Numbered from the stretch's first letter, positions 44,956 through 54,748 are shown. The stretch: 64,000 nucleotides of DNA from Marinomonas mediterranea MMB-1 (GCF_000192865.1 NC_015276.1:3348001-3412000), one strand, 5' to 3'. The notes: a model not told the origin generated them from the letters alone. Translations and numbers: made by a program.

Positions 44956-46872
44956 ATGACACACTTTTTACGTAGTATTTCTATTTTCCTTTGGCTTATC
45001 AGTGCCTCTTTTGCAAACGCATTCGACTTCGGCTCTTCTTTTGGCGCCAATAGCCGCTCAAATAATCCTGAGTTTCTGCCAGTCGAGCAAGCCTTTGTTC
45101 TCTCTGTAAACAAGAGAGGGGAGCATCTCATCGCGACCTGGGACATCCAAGATGGGTATTATCTGTACAAACATCAATTAAAACTCAAAGGCCGAGATGG
45201 TAACAAATTAACCTTTAGCAATATTCCATCGGGCACACCCAAAACTGACCCTTATTTTGGCGATGTCGAGGTCTACCATAACTCTCTTTCAGTCGATATA
45301 TCACCCGTAGGTGACCTCGAAAATGGAACCGAGCTAGAAGCCTTAATTGGGTTTCAAGGGTGTGCAGAACGAGGATTGTGCTACCCGCCACAATCTTCAC
45401 CTATTTATTTTACCGTAACCCAATCGGACTCTGGCGTATCGAAAGCGCCTCTCTCTATAAACAACGAGAGTACAAACGACGCAAAGGCAGAGAAACCAAT
45501 TGAGCAGAACAGCCTTCAGACAAAAGCATCAACACCAGAACCCTCTATCGCGGCCAATGTTATTGACCACTTAACAAACGACTCCTGGATGGCAAGCTTA
45601 GCTATCATGTTTGGCTTAGGGTTACTTTTGTCATTGACGCCTTGTGTTCTGCCAATGATCCCGATTGTCAGTGCTATTGTAGTGGGCACCAAGTCATCTG
45701 CTTTAAAAGGTCTTGCTCTGTCAGCCGTGTATGTAATTTCAATGGCACTTACTTATGCTGCCATCGGCGCTTTGGCAGGACTTTTCGGAACACAACTAAA
45801 CCTACAAGCCACCCTTCAAAGCCCCTTCATCATTTCAATCAGTGCGTTTCTTTTTCTTCTTTTAAGCTTGGCAATGTTTGGAGTTTACGAAATAAGGTTA
45901 CCCGCTTTTATTACAGACCGATTGCAATCTTATTCGACTAAGCTTGAATCAAACTCTCAACGCGCTTCACTATCACAATATGCTGCCGTGGCTTTATCAG
46001 GCGTCATTGCCACGCTCATCGTGTCACCGTGTGTGTCCGCACCACTTGCAGGAGTCGTACTCTACATCAGCAGCTCAGGCGACAGTGTGTATGGCGCTGT
46101 AATGTTATTCACGATGGCGCTTGGCATGGGTGTGCCATTGCTGCTAGTCGGCTTTTTCGGGGCCAGCATCCTTCCTAAAAACGGAGATTGGCTGAACGAC
46201 ATCAAATCCATTATGGGATTCGGCCTGCTTGGCGTGGCTATTTGGCTGCTATCAAGATACTTAGATGGACAATTAAGTGTCTTACTCTGGGCTATCTTCT
46301 TCTTAATGCTTACTTCCTACTTCATTCATAGGTCTGTTTCAATCCAGTCTCACCCTATACGCTGGTTCTGTGCTCTCATCTCTGGTGTGATGGGCATTAG
46401 CCTTGCTATAGGTGCGTTAAGTGGTGCTCGCAATCCCATTGAGCCATTTGAAACGCTAACGAGCTCCAGTACCGCAATAACTGAAAGCCGTGACGTCCCG
46501 TACGCGGTGACCATTGGCTCACTAACAGAACTACAAAAAATAAAAATGGACTATCAAGGAAGCCCCATTGTATTGGATCTCTACGCGGACTGGTGCATTA
46601 GCTGTAAAGTAATAGAAGAAGAAATATTCAAATCGACTGACGTCATGCCATATTGGAGCCATATCAAAATAGTGCGAGTTGATGTTACTGACAATACACA
46701 AGACAACAAACAATTAATGCAACATCTGAATTTATTTGGACCGCCCTCTCTCATTTTTATAAACCGTAAAGGGCAAGAAGAAGCACAACTTAAAATCATT
46801 GGCGAACCGACTAAAACAGAGGTCATTCAGCGACTACAGTTACTCTCAACAACACAGCAAAGTTTACAGTAG
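44956..46872 (+). CDS. dsbD: Thiol:disulfide interchange protein DsbD
   Basis: The product has 638 residues. It has a signal peptide (to about residue 22) and an N-terminal periplasmic domain with the redox pair GFQGCAERGLCYPP. An eight-helix membrane domain has the paired Cys in SLTPCVLPMIPI and IVSPCVSAPLAGV, and a C-terminal thioredoxin-like domain has YADWCISCKVIEEE. It moves electrons from cytoplasmic thioredoxin to periplasmic proteins such as DsbC. It is divergent from the lipoprotein gene. accB-accC follow after 245 bp on the same strand. Confidence 0.95.
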   Translation: MTHFLRSISIFLWLISASFANAFDFGSSFGANSRSNNPEFLPVEQAFVLSVNKRGEHLIATWDIQDGYYLYKHQLKLKGRDGNKLTFSNIPSGTPKTDPYFGDVEVYHNSLSVDISPVGDLENGTELEALIGFQGCAERGLCYPPQSSPIYFTVTQSDSGVSKAPLSINNESTNDAKAEKPIEQNSLQTKASTPEPSIAANVIDHLTNDSWMASLAIMFGLGLLLSLTPCVLPMIPIVSAIVVGTKSSALKGLALSAVYVISMALTYAAIGALAGLFGTQLNLQATLQSPFIISISAFLFLLLSLAMFGVYEIRLPAFITDRLQSYSTKLESNSQRASLSQYAAVALSGVIATLIVSPCVSAPLAGVVLYISSSGDSVYGAVMLFTMALGMGVPLLLVGFFGASILPKNGDWLNDIKSIMGFGLLGVAIWLLSRYLDGQLSVLLWAIFFLMLTSYFIHRSVSIQSHPIRWFCALISGVMGISLAIGALSGARNPIEPFETLTSSSTAITESRDVPYAVTIGSLTELQKIKMDYQGSPIVLDLYADWCISCKVIEEEIFKSTDVMPYWSHIKIVRVDVTDNTQDNKQLMQHLNLFGPPSLIFINRKGQEEAQLKIIGEPTKTEVIQRLQLLSTTQQSLQ

Positions 46873-46977
46873 ATCAATTTATAACCTCAAAATATAGTTT
46901 TAGCATATTTACCGACAAAACTGGACATTTTCGCGTATTTTAACGATAATTTACGGTCAAATAACCCAGAGAAATAT

Positions 46978-47019
46978 ATCAAATTACGAATCACCGTTTA
47001 ATCAAGGACGTAATTTGAT
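46978..47019 (+). promoter_or_regulatory. Inverted repeat in the accB leader
   Basis: An 11-base perfect inverted repeat (ATCAAATTACG / CGTAATTTGAT) with a 20-base spacer lies about 100 bp before accB. It could be an operator or an RNA hairpin. accBC is autoregulated in E. coli, but I cannot link this repeat to that control. Confidence 0.4.
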
Positions 47020-47117
47020 GCACAAGGTAATGCCGTTCTCGACGTTAACAAAATTTACTTTAAAGCCTGATCCTTATTATTGGGCGTTTCATACAATACG
47101 ACAGAAAGAGTACCATC

Positions 47118-47564
47118 ATGGACATTCGTAAAATTAAAAAACTAATCGAGCTTCTTGAAGAATCCAACGTTTACGAAATCGAGATTAAAGAAGGCGAAGA
47201 AGCCGTTCGCATTAGTCGCGGTGGCGCTCCAGTTCAAGTTGCTACCGTTGCAGCTCCTGCTCCCGTAGCCGCTGCGCCCGCTGCAGCTCCTGCTCCCGTT
47301 GCTCAAGACGCTGCGCCTGCTGAAATTTCAGGCCATGCAGTAAAATCTCCAATGGTAGGTACTTTCTACCAAGCATCTGCTCCTGGTGCGAAAGCATTTG
47401 TTGAAGTTGGCCAGAAAGTAAATGTTGGCGACACTATTTGTATCGTTGAAGCAATGAAGATGATGAACCAAATTGAAGCGGACAAAGCAGGCACAATTGG
47501 TGCTATCTTGGCCGAAGACGGCGAACCTGTTGAATTTGATCAACCTCTTGTAACAATTGTTTAA
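47118..47564 (+). CDS. accB: Acetyl-CoA carboxylase biotin carboxyl carrier protein
   Basis: The product has 148 residues. The N-terminal helix region is MDIRKIKKLIELLEESNV, a Pro/Ala-rich flexible linker lies at ~40-72, and the biotinyl domain carries the biotin-acceptor Lys in EAMKMMNQIEA. It carries CO2 between biotin carboxylase and carboxyltransferase in fatty acid synthesis. It is followed after 21 bp by accC, the normal operon partner. Confidence 0.96.
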   Translation: MDIRKIKKLIELLEESNVYEIEIKEGEEAVRISRGGAPVQVATVAAPAPVAAAPAAAPAPVAQDAAPAEISGHAVKSPMVGTFYQASAPGAKAFVEVGQKVNVGDTICIVEAMKMMNQIEADKAGTIGAILAEDGEPVEFDQPLVTIV

Positions 47565-47585
47565 TTCACAGCTATAGGTTTTATC

Positions 47586-48926
47586 ATGCTTGATAAGGTA
47601 TTGATCGCAAACCGAGGCGAAATTGCACTTCGAATTCTTCGTGCATGTAAAGAGCTCGGTATTAAAACAGTTGCAGTACATTCAAAAATAGACCGCGACC
47701 TACTTCATGTGCGTTTGGCAGACGAAACAATTTGTATCGGCCCGAACCCATCCAAAGACAGCTACTTGAATATCCCTGCTCTAATTAGCGCCGCTGAATT
47801 GACGGATACCTCTGCTATCCACCCAGGTTATGGTTTCCTTGCTGAAAATGCAGACTTTGCAGAGCAAGTTGAAAACTCTGGCTTCACATTCATCGGACCA
47901 AAAGCAGAAACTATTCGCTTAATGGGCGATAAAGTTTCCGCTATCAAAGCCATGAAAGCAGCAGGCGTACCTACTGTACCCGGTTCAAATGGCCCTGTAC
48001 CTTCTGATCCAGAAGAGTGCATAAAAATAGCGCGTGAAATTGGGTTCCCTGTGATCGTAAAAGCGGCTGCCGGTGGCGGCGGTCGAGGAATGCGAGTTGT
48101 TCACAATGAAGCAAGCCTCTTAAAGTCCATTAGTATCACTCAGTCTGAAGCAGGCTCATACTTCGGCGACAGCACGGTTTATATGGAAAAATTCCTACAA
48201 AACCCTCGCCATGTCGAAGTTCAAGTCATCGCCGATGGTCAAGGCAATGCCGTTCACCTTTATGACCGCGATTGTTCTTTACAACGCCGTCACCAAAAAG
48301 TTTTGGAAGAAGCGCCTGCGCCAATGCTTGATCCAGAATCACGAGCACAATGCCTACAAGCCTGTGTAGACGCGTGTATTAAGATTGGATATCGTGGCGC
48401 CGGCACCTTTGAATTCTTATATGAAGATGGTGGTTTCTACTTCATTGAGATGAACACTCGTGTTCAGGTAGAGCACCCTGTTACTGAAATGGTAACAGGT
48501 GTCGATATCGTCAAGGAACAGTTGCGAATTGCCTCTGGACAACCTCTTTCTATTAAACAAGAAGACGTTAAGATCAAAGGCCACGCTGTTGAAGCTCGAA
48601 TCAACGCTGAAGACCCTAAAACCTTTATGCCAAGTCCCGGAAAGGTGAATTACTTCCACGCTCCCGGCGGCATGGGTGTTCGCGTAGATTCACACCTCTA
48701 CAGCGGTTATTTGGTGCCACCTACCTATGACTCTATGATCGCTAAGATCATCTGTCACGCAGACAGCCGAGAGCTTGCTCTTAAACGATTGTCTGTGGCG
48801 CTTGATGAGACATTTGTAGACGGCATCAAAACGAATATCGCTCTACAGCAGGATCTTGCAACGGATCCGAACTTTATCGAAGGTGGCGTTAACATCCACT
48901 ACCTTGAAAAGAAACTCGGTCTATAA
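47586..48926 (+). CDS. accC: Acetyl-CoA carboxylase biotin carboxylase subunit
   Basis: The product has 446 residues, the normal length. It is an ATP-grasp enzyme with KVLIANRGEIALRILRACKE at the N-terminus, the Gly-rich loop KAAAGGGGRGMR, and the active-site segment EMNTRVQVEHPVTEM. It carboxylates biotin on AccB. It is in an operon with accB, and a clear terminator follows at 48980-49013. Confidence 0.97.
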   Translation: MLDKVLIANRGEIALRILRACKELGIKTVAVHSKIDRDLLHVRLADETICIGPNPSKDSYLNIPALISAAELTDTSAIHPGYGFLAENADFAEQVENSGFTFIGPKAETIRLMGDKVSAIKAMKAAGVPTVPGSNGPVPSDPEECIKIAREIGFPVIVKAAAGGGGRGMRVVHNEASLLKSISITQSEAGSYFGDSTVYMEKFLQNPRHVEVQVIADGQGNAVHLYDRDCSLQRRHQKVLEEAPAPMLDPESRAQCLQACVDACIKIGYRGAGTFEFLYEDGGFYFIEMNTRVQVEHPVTEMVTGVDIVKEQLRIASGQPLSIKQEDVKIKGHAVEARINAEDPKTFMPSPGKVNYFHAPGGMGVRVDSHLYSGYLVPPTYDSMIAKIICHADSRELALKRLSVALDETFVDGIKTNIALQQDLATDPNFIEGGVNIHYLEKKLGL

Positions 48927-48979
48927 TTTATTGACCACTGTTGAATTACATCGTAATGTAACCAGACAGTTTGAGCTTC

Positions 48980-49013
48980 AAGACGCATCAAAACATAAGT
49001 TGTGATGCGTCTT
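48980..49013 (+). terminator. Rho-independent terminator of accBC
   Basis: An 11-bp stem (AAGACGCATCA / TGATGCGTCTT) with a 12-base loop is followed by TTCTATTTCC after the final paired Ts. Confidence 0.85.
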
Positions 49014-49101
49014 TTCTATTTCCTTCTCATATACCGATTATAAACAAGCTCATTACTTCAGTCTTATATCGGGAAAAGTACACTTAGGACGATTCACTTT
49101 T

Positions 49102-49989
49102 ATGTCTTGGCTACAGATTCGCATCCACACCACACCAGACCATGTCCCCGCTTTTGAAGATTCTCTTTTAGAATGTGGCGCTATGGTGGTGACTTTTGAA
49201 GATGTATATGATGATCCCGTCTACGAGCCTGATTTAAACACTACCCCTTTGTGGAAACACACTAAGGTCACTGGCCTATTTGAGGCTGACTCCGATATCG
49301 AACACATCCGCCCAGTGATAGAACACTGTGCTGAAAAACTAGGGCAAACAGACATCGATCTAAAAATTGAAATTCTCGAAGATAAAGACTGGATTCGAGA
49401 ATGGATGGATAACTACCATCCTATCAAATTTGGAAATCGACTTTGGGTTTGTCCAACATGGCGAGAAGTGCCAGATGAAGATGCGATCACCCTGATGCTC
49501 GATCCAGGTCTAGCATTTGGAACCGGCACTCACCCAACAACGGCGCTGTGCTTGGAATGGCTAGACAGCGTTGATTGCAAAGATAAAACGATTATTGACT
49601 ATGGCTGCGGCTCTGGCATTTTAGGTGTTGCAGGACTTTTACTCGGCGCTAAACAAATGATTGGTATCGATATCGACCCACAAGCCGTTGAAGCAACCCG
49701 TGCAAATGCAGAACGAAATAATATAGAATCTTCAAAATATGAAGTAAAACTTCCACCGTACGACTCCGATTTGCAAGCTGATTTAGTCGTTGCGAATATT
49801 CTAGCAGGGCCTTTGGCTGAGCTTTCCTCAACTATTTCTGCAACCGTAAAAACAGGCGGAAAACTAGCGCTTTCCGGTGTACTAGCAAATCAAGCAGAAG
49901 ATGTTGTTGAAGCGTACAAGCCTTGGTTTGACATAGAAAGTGTTGTCGAAAAAGAAGAGTGGATTCGAATTGTTGCCACGAAAAAATAG
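49102..49989 (+). CDS. prmA: Ribosomal protein L11 methyltransferase
   Basis: The product has 295 residues, the usual PrmA length. The N-terminal substrate-binding part starts MSWLQIRIHTTPDHVPAFED. The SAM-binding domain has LDPGLAFGTGTHPTTALCL and DYGCGSGILGVAGLLLGA, then ANILAGPLAEL. It trimethylates ribosomal protein L11. It is followed 29 bp later by the DUF3426 gene, and the order accC, prmA, DUF3426, dusB, fis is common in gammaproteobacteria. Confidence 0.95.
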   Translation: MSWLQIRIHTTPDHVPAFEDSLLECGAMVVTFEDVYDDPVYEPDLNTTPLWKHTKVTGLFEADSDIEHIRPVIEHCAEKLGQTDIDLKIEILEDKDWIREWMDNYHPIKFGNRLWVCPTWREVPDEDAITLMLDPGLAFGTGTHPTTALCLEWLDSVDCKDKTIIDYGCGSGILGVAGLLLGAKQMIGIDIDPQAVEATRANAERNNIESSKYEVKLPPYDSDLQADLVVANILAGPLAELSSTISATVKTGGKLALSGVLANQAEDVVEAYKPWFDIESVVEKEEWIRIVATKK

Positions 49990-50018
49990 CAAGATAGAAA
50001 AGGAAGGCGTTCGTCGAA

Positions 50019-51368
50019 ATGGCTGGTAATTTCATTACTCGTTGTCCAAAATGCTCTACTGCATTTCGTGTAACCGATGATGTTTTAAAGATGGCTGCTG
50101 GAAAAGTTCGATGCGGCCAGTGCTTCCATATATTCGAAGCACAAGCAGCGACGCCCTCTGCACCACCTTCTCTTTCTAAAGCACCCTCCAATGACGACTC
50201 TACGTCAAAGACAGCAAACAATAATCAGAACTCACCTGAGCTAGCTGACTCTGGCCAACAAAAGCAACCCGCACAGAAAGACAATTCACATGCAAACAGT
50301 CCGCCTCTATTTACGGCAGCGGACGAAGAGATTGTTAACCCTAACTGGTTAAATACTCTCTTTAAAGAAGACGACCTTGAGTTAGTGAGCGAACCACCAA
50401 AGGATGACTTCAAAATTGCACCGCTCGAAAGCGAGCAGTTCAACACAGGCATATCGCAACAGGCTCGTCCTCAAGGAAACACAAGAACAAACTCTAACGA
50501 TGAGCCTGCACCTTGGGAATTAGAGCTTGCTGAAATCGAAGCCAATTTAAGCAGCCCATCGACAACAAAGCGTATTTCTGGGAGCGACACTTCTCAGAGC
50601 ACACTAGAACCCTCACCAGAGCCACTAGCTCGCTCAAAAAACGCACAACTCAATAGAAATGTAAGCTCACAGCCCGACCGAGCCTCTAACGAAGCTTCTG
50701 AAAACGACGAGCCTGATTATATGCAAGCCCTACATTCGCTAGCGCAAAATGTATCAGATCAGACACCAAAGTTAAGTAATGGCCAGCTCGAACTGCAAGA
50801 ATCAATGAGCTCAATCGCTGCAACAAACAGCCTCGCTCAGCTTGTGGAAGAGGAGCCGACAACAACTCAGATAAAGAGCAAGCGCACGCTCCTTTGGTTC
50901 CTTGGCGTTGTAATTGGCATTGTCATATTGGCGAGCCAAGTATTGACTCACTTCTTTGATCAAGGAAGTCGTTCTGAACAATTTAGAGGACTTTATCGCA
51001 CCGCGTGTACCTATATAGGGTGCGCTCTCCCAGCCTTTGAAAATGTAACTGCGATTTCTATTCAACATGTTCGAATTCAAAGCCATCCACAAAAACCAAA
51101 TGCATTACTGGTCAATGCGATCATGACAAATACGAGCGCGTACGCTCAGCCTATGCCTAAAATTGCACTTGAGTTTTACGATCTAAATGGCTCACCTGTT
51201 GCCGCAAGGCTGTTCGCACCAGAGAGCTACTTACATAGAGATTTTCTCGACATAACCTACATGCCACCAAACACCCCTATTCACTTAGTTATTCCGATTG
51301 TTGACCCGGGGGCGAGTGCTGTTACGCATGAACTTAAAGTGTATTCATCGGATACAAGATCGTACTAA
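50019..51368 (+). CDS. DUF3426 / MJ0042 zinc-ribbon membrane protein
   Basis: The product has 449 residues. The N-terminal zinc ribbon has two CxxC pairs (TRCPKCSTAF and VRCGQCFHIF). A long polar, low-complexity linker rich in Ser, Asn, Glu and Pro covers ~45-285. A single membrane helix lies at ~290-312 (LLWFLGVVIGIVILASQVLT), and the C-terminal DUF3426 domain follows. The topology suggests a cytoplasmic zinc ribbon and a periplasmic DUF3426 part. Function is unknown. It follows prmA by 29 bp; two copies of an 18-base repeat begin at its stop codon. Confidence 0.88.
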   Translation: MAGNFITRCPKCSTAFRVTDDVLKMAAGKVRCGQCFHIFEAQAATPSAPPSLSKAPSNDDSTSKTANNNQNSPELADSGQQKQPAQKDNSHANSPPLFTAADEEIVNPNWLNTLFKEDDLELVSEPPKDDFKIAPLESEQFNTGISQQARPQGNTRTNSNDEPAPWELELAEIEANLSSPSTTKRISGSDTSQSTLEPSPEPLARSKNAQLNRNVSSQPDRASNEASENDEPDYMQALHSLAQNVSDQTPKLSNGQLELQESMSSIAATNSLAQLVEEEPTTTQIKSKRTLLWFLGVVIGIVILASQVLTHFFDQGSRSEQFRGLYRTACTYIGCALPAFENVTAISIQHVRIQSHPQKPNALLVNAIMTNTSAYAQPMPKIALEFYDLNGSPVAARLFAPESYLHRDFLDITYMPPNTPIHLVIPIVDPGASAVTHELKVYSSDTRSY

Positions 51369-51402
51369 GCGTGTACTTTAGGCAAAGCGTGTACTTTAGG
51401 CA
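51367..51402 (+). repeat. Two direct copies of an 18-bp unit
   Basis: The unit AAGCGTGTACTTTAGGCA occurs twice head to tail and starts within the DUF3426 stop codon. It appears to be a local slippage duplication. No function is suggested by the sequence. Confidence 0.85.
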
Positions 51403-51649
51403 AAAGTCACTGGATCGCAACTGCCGAATACCATCTATCTTAATCGTGTAAGAAAGACTAATAATTGGCTAAAGAAAGACTTAGAAGCGTGCCCAACAGC
51501 CAAATCCTTCGATAAGATGCAAATAAGAACAAAAAATAGCCAATTTTTGCATTGTCAAGACTTCAAAAAAACAATTCCCATAGGTATTATTCTCGCCCGC
51601 TCGACAGAGTTACAGATCTTTAACATTTGATTCAGTTTTCAGGAGCAAT

Positions 51650-52639
51650 ATGGCTTTCGCTATTGGCTCATACAATATAGATAGGCCCGTTATTCTAGCG
51701 CCGATGGCTGGCGTAACAGACCTACCATTTCGACGCCTTTGTTATCAACAGGGTGCTGGTTTAGTTGTATCTGAAATGGTGACCTCTGACGTACGGCTTT
51801 GGAATTCCACAAAGAGCAAGCATAGACTCGTTCATGACAAAGAAATCCAGCCACGATCAGTTCAAATTGCAGGTGCAAATGCTGAGATGATGGTTGAAGC
51901 GGCACAAAAAAATGTCGAATTGGGCGCTCAAATTATCGACATCAATATGGGTTGTCCCGCGAAAAAAGTGCTGAACAAAGCTGCGGGCTCTGCGCTACTG
52001 AAAGACGAATCACTTGTCCAAGACATACTTAAATCTGTAGTTGATAGTGTAGAAGTACCCGTTACATTAAAAATTCGTACGGGGTGGTCTTCCGAACAGC
52101 GTAATGGCTTGACCATCGCAAAAATTGCAGAAGATTGCGGAATACAAGCATTGGCGGTACACGGCCGAACTCGAGCCTGCAAATTTCAAGGCGAAGCCGA
52201 ATACGACACCATTGCAGAAATAAAGCAATCCGTCGGCATCCCTGTTTTCGCAAATGGCGACATTACAGATGCACAAACAGCTCAACGTGTAATGACATAC
52301 ACAAAGGCTGACGCTGTCATGATTGGCAGAGCAGCTCAAGGAAGACCTTGGATCTTCAATGAGATAAACCATTACTTGCGTCATGGGGAACTACCTCCTT
52401 CGCCAGATATAGAAAGTATCAAAGAAACTGTTGTTGAGCACGTAAAAGCACTGCATCAGTTTTATGGTGAATTTATGGGAATTAGAATTGCACGCAAGCA
52501 TGTCGGTTGGTATCTAAAAACACTGGCAGATACGAGCTCATTTCGCAGTCTGTTTAATAAAACAGACGATGCAAACGAGCAGTTAGACGTATTGGAAAGT
52601 TTTTTTGTTTCTCGCAAGAGCACATCGTTACATATATAA
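51650..52639 (+). CDS. dusB: tRNA-dihydrouridine synthase B
   Basis: The product has 329 residues. The FMN-binding TIM barrel shows PVILAPMAGVTDLPFRRLC, the catalytic Cys in NMGCPAKKVLNKAAGSALL, TLKIRTGW, and AVHGRTRACKFQGEA. It reduces specific uridines in tRNA to dihydrouridine. fis follows on the same strand, the conserved dusB-fis arrangement in which fis expression is driven from the dusB promoter; that promoter should lie in the 281-bp space before the gene. Confidence 0.95.
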   Translation: MAFAIGSYNIDRPVILAPMAGVTDLPFRRLCYQQGAGLVVSEMVTSDVRLWNSTKSKHRLVHDKEIQPRSVQIAGANAEMMVEAAQKNVELGAQIIDINMGCPAKKVLNKAAGSALLKDESLVQDILKSVVDSVEVPVTLKIRTGWSSEQRNGLTIAKIAEDCGIQALAVHGRTRACKFQGEAEYDTIAEIKQSVGIPVFANGDITDAQTAQRVMTYTKADAVMIGRAAQGRPWIFNEINHYLRHGELPPSPDIESIKETVVEHVKALHQFYGEFMGIRIARKHVGWYLKTLADTSSFRSLFNKTDDANEQLDVLESFFVSRKSTSLHI

Positions 52640-52807
52640 ACGACGCGTTCTCAGAAACAAACTTAGTAAAAGGCAGACATTACGTTTTTTTATCGCGGGG
52701 ACTCCCTGTAATAAAGAGCGCAACGAATGCTTCATATTGAGTTAACACGAGCTTCTTGTATCCTCGTTTTAACTTATATAGTTGGCTTAAATCTAAAAGG
52801 TTATTCT

Positions 52808-53086
52808 GTGGTAGAACAAACACACACTCAAACGTTCCAGTCTGCATCTTCGGAGCAGTCACAAACTCTTCGTGACAACGTAGAAAAGGCTCTTCAAAAC
52901 TACTTCACTCATTTAGACGGGCAACCTGTTACGGATCTCTACCAATTAGTATTGGCAGAAGTCGAAGCTCCTCTACTTGAGTCTGTTATGAACTACACGA
53001 AGGACAATCAGACCAAAGCATCGACTATTCTTGGTTTAAACCGAGGCACATTGCGTAAAAAATTAAAGCAATACGGTATGCTATAG
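52808..53086 (+). CDS. fis: DNA-binding protein Fis
   Basis: The product has 92 residues if the GTG at 52808 is used, with AAAAGG upstream; the frame is open further 5', but that extension (LTRASCILVLTYIV) does not look like Fis. The C-terminal helix-turn-helix (NQTKASTILGLNRGTLRKKL) is nearly the same as in other Fis proteins, and the central part LYQLVLAEVEAPLLESVM matches the dimer core. Fis bends DNA and controls growth-phase transcription. It lies 168 bp after dusB and ends in a strong terminator. Confidence 0.92.
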   Translation: MVEQTHTQTFQSASSEQSQTLRDNVEKALQNYFTHLDGQPVTDLYQLVLAEVEAPLLESVMNYTKDNQTKASTILGLNRGTLRKKLKQYGML

Positions 53087-53087
53087 C

Positions 53088-53115
53088 AAAAAAGGGCGTC
53101 TTGGCGCCCTTTTTT
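53088..53115 (+). terminator. Rho-independent terminator of dusB-fis
   Basis: An AAAAAAGGGCG / CGCCCTTTTTT stem with a 6-base loop and a T-run lies directly after the fis stop codon. Confidence 0.93.
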
Positions 53116-53173
53116 CATTTTACCAACTCACTCCCCTTTTATTTATCACGTTAACTAGATTGCGAGAACCACA

Positions 53174-54748
53174 ATGGCAAATCAAAACGTAACCCAAATT
53201 AAACGCGCACTAATCAGTGTTTCCGACAAAACAGGCATTGTCGAATTCGCTCGTGAACTAGTCGCACAAAATGTTGAAATTCTTTCGACAGGCGGAACTT
53301 ACCGTCTATTGTTGGAAAACAGTGTTGCAGCGACGGAAGTATCCGATTACACAGGCTTCCCTGAAATGATGGACGGTCGTGTAAAAACACTTCACCCTAA
53401 AGTTCACGGTGGTATTTTGGGACGTAGAGATATCGACGGTGCTGTCATGAAAGAACATGGCATCAACGAAATCGATATGGTTGTTGTTAACCTTTATCCA
53501 TTTGAAGAAACCATTGCACGCCCAGATTGCGACCTGCCTTTGGCAATTGAAAACATCGATATCGGCGGCCCGACTATGGTTCGCTCTGCGGCCAAAAACC
53601 ACAAAGATGTTGCTATTGTAGTCTCTCCAGCAAATTACGAAGGCATTATCAACGCGATAAAAACAGACGGTGGTCTGACTTACGATCAACGTTTTGACCT
53701 TGCTGTAGAAGCATTCGAGCACACTTCTAACTATGACGGCGCGATCGCAAACTACCTTGGTAAAAAAGTGGAAGGTGGAAGCGAAGACTTCCCACGTACG
53801 TTTAATCTTCAGCTAAACAAGCAAGAAGAAATGCGTTACGGTGAAAACCCACATCAAAAAGCGGCGTTTTATGTAGAAGCAAACCCTCAAGAAGCCTCTA
53901 TAAGCACTGCTAAACAAATTCAGGGGAAAGCACTCTCTTACAACAACATTGCAGACACAGACGCTGCTCTTGAATGTGTTAAGAGCTTTTCTGAAGCCGC
54001 TTGCGTTATTGTTAAGCATGCCAACCCTTGTGGTGTTGCGACAGCATCCACTCAGCTTGAAGCGTACGATCTTGCTTTCCAAACAGATCCTACATCTGCA
54101 TTTGGCGGCATTATCGCATTCAACCAGCCACTAGATGCAGCAACCGCTCAAGCGATTGTTGATCGCCAGTTTGTTGAAGTCATCATCGCACCAAGTGTGA
54201 GCGAAGAAGCGAAGCAAGTTGTTTCTGCAAAACAAAATGTGCGACTTCTAGAATGTGGTGAATGGTCCTCAGAAAAACCTACCGCCTTAGACTACAAACG
54301 TGTCAATGGTGGTCTTCTTGTTCAAGACCGTGATGACGGTGCGATCACCTTAGACGACCTTAAGGTGGTTTCTAAACGCCAACCTTCTGAGGAAGAATTA
54401 AAAGACCTTCTATTTGCTTGGAAAGTTGCAAAATTCGTTAAATCTAATGCCATTGTCTATGCGAAAGCAGGTCAGACAATTGGTGTTGGTGCAGGCCAAA
54501 TGAGCCGTGTATACAGTGCTAAAATTGCTGGAGTCAAAGCAGCAGATGAAAACCTACAAGTTGAAGGCTCTGTTATGGCATCGGATGCGTTCTTCCCATT
54601 CCGTGATGGCATTGATGCAGCAGCTCAAGCGGGCATTACTGCTGTGATTCAACCGGGCGGCTCTATGCGCGATGAAGAAGTGATCGCTGCGGCAGACGAG
54701 GCCGGAATGGCGATGGTATTCACTGGCATGCGCCACTTCCGCCACTAA
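53174..54748 (+). CDS. purH: Bifunctional AICAR formyltransferase / IMP cyclohydrolase
   Basis: The product has 524 residues, full length. The N-terminal IMP cyclohydrolase part includes ISVSDKTGIVEFARELV, STGGTYRLL and MMDGRVKTLHPKVHGG. The C-terminal formyltransferase part has VIVKHANPCGVA with the catalytic Lys-His, and FVKSNAIVYAK. It performs the last two steps of IMP synthesis. purD follows after 30 bp, forming the common purHD operon; no PurR-type box could be assigned in the short upstream space. Confidence 0.96.
   Translation: MANQNVTQIKRALISVSDKTGIVEFARELVAQNVEILSTGGTYRLLLENSVAATEVSDYTGFPEMMDGRVKTLHPKVHGGILGRRDIDGAVMKEHGINEIDMVVVNLYPFEETIARPDCDLPLAIENIDIGGPTMVRSAAKNHKDVAIVVSPANYEGIINAIKTDGGLTYDQRFDLAVEAFEHTSNYDGAIANYLGKKVEGGSEDFPRTFNLQLNKQEEMRYGENPHQKAAFYVEANPQEASISTAKQIQGKALSYNNIADTDAALECVKSFSEAACVIVKHANPCGVATASTQLEAYDLAFQTDPTSAFGGIIAFNQPLDAATAQAIVDRQFVEVIIAPSVSEEAKQVVSAKQNVRLLECGEWSSEKPTALDYKRVNGGLLVQDRDDGAITLDDLKVVSKRQPSEEELKDLLFAWKVAKFVKSNAIVYAKAGQTIGVGAGQMSRVYSAKIAGVKAADENLQVEGSVMASDAFFPFRDGIDAAAQAGITAVIQPGGSMRDEEVIAAADEAGMAMVFTGMRHFRH

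Noticed and set aside
53306..54082. Minus-strand frames of 138 and 89 residues inside purH
   Set aside because: They are Cys/Phe/Val-rich antisense shadows of a highly conserved gene.
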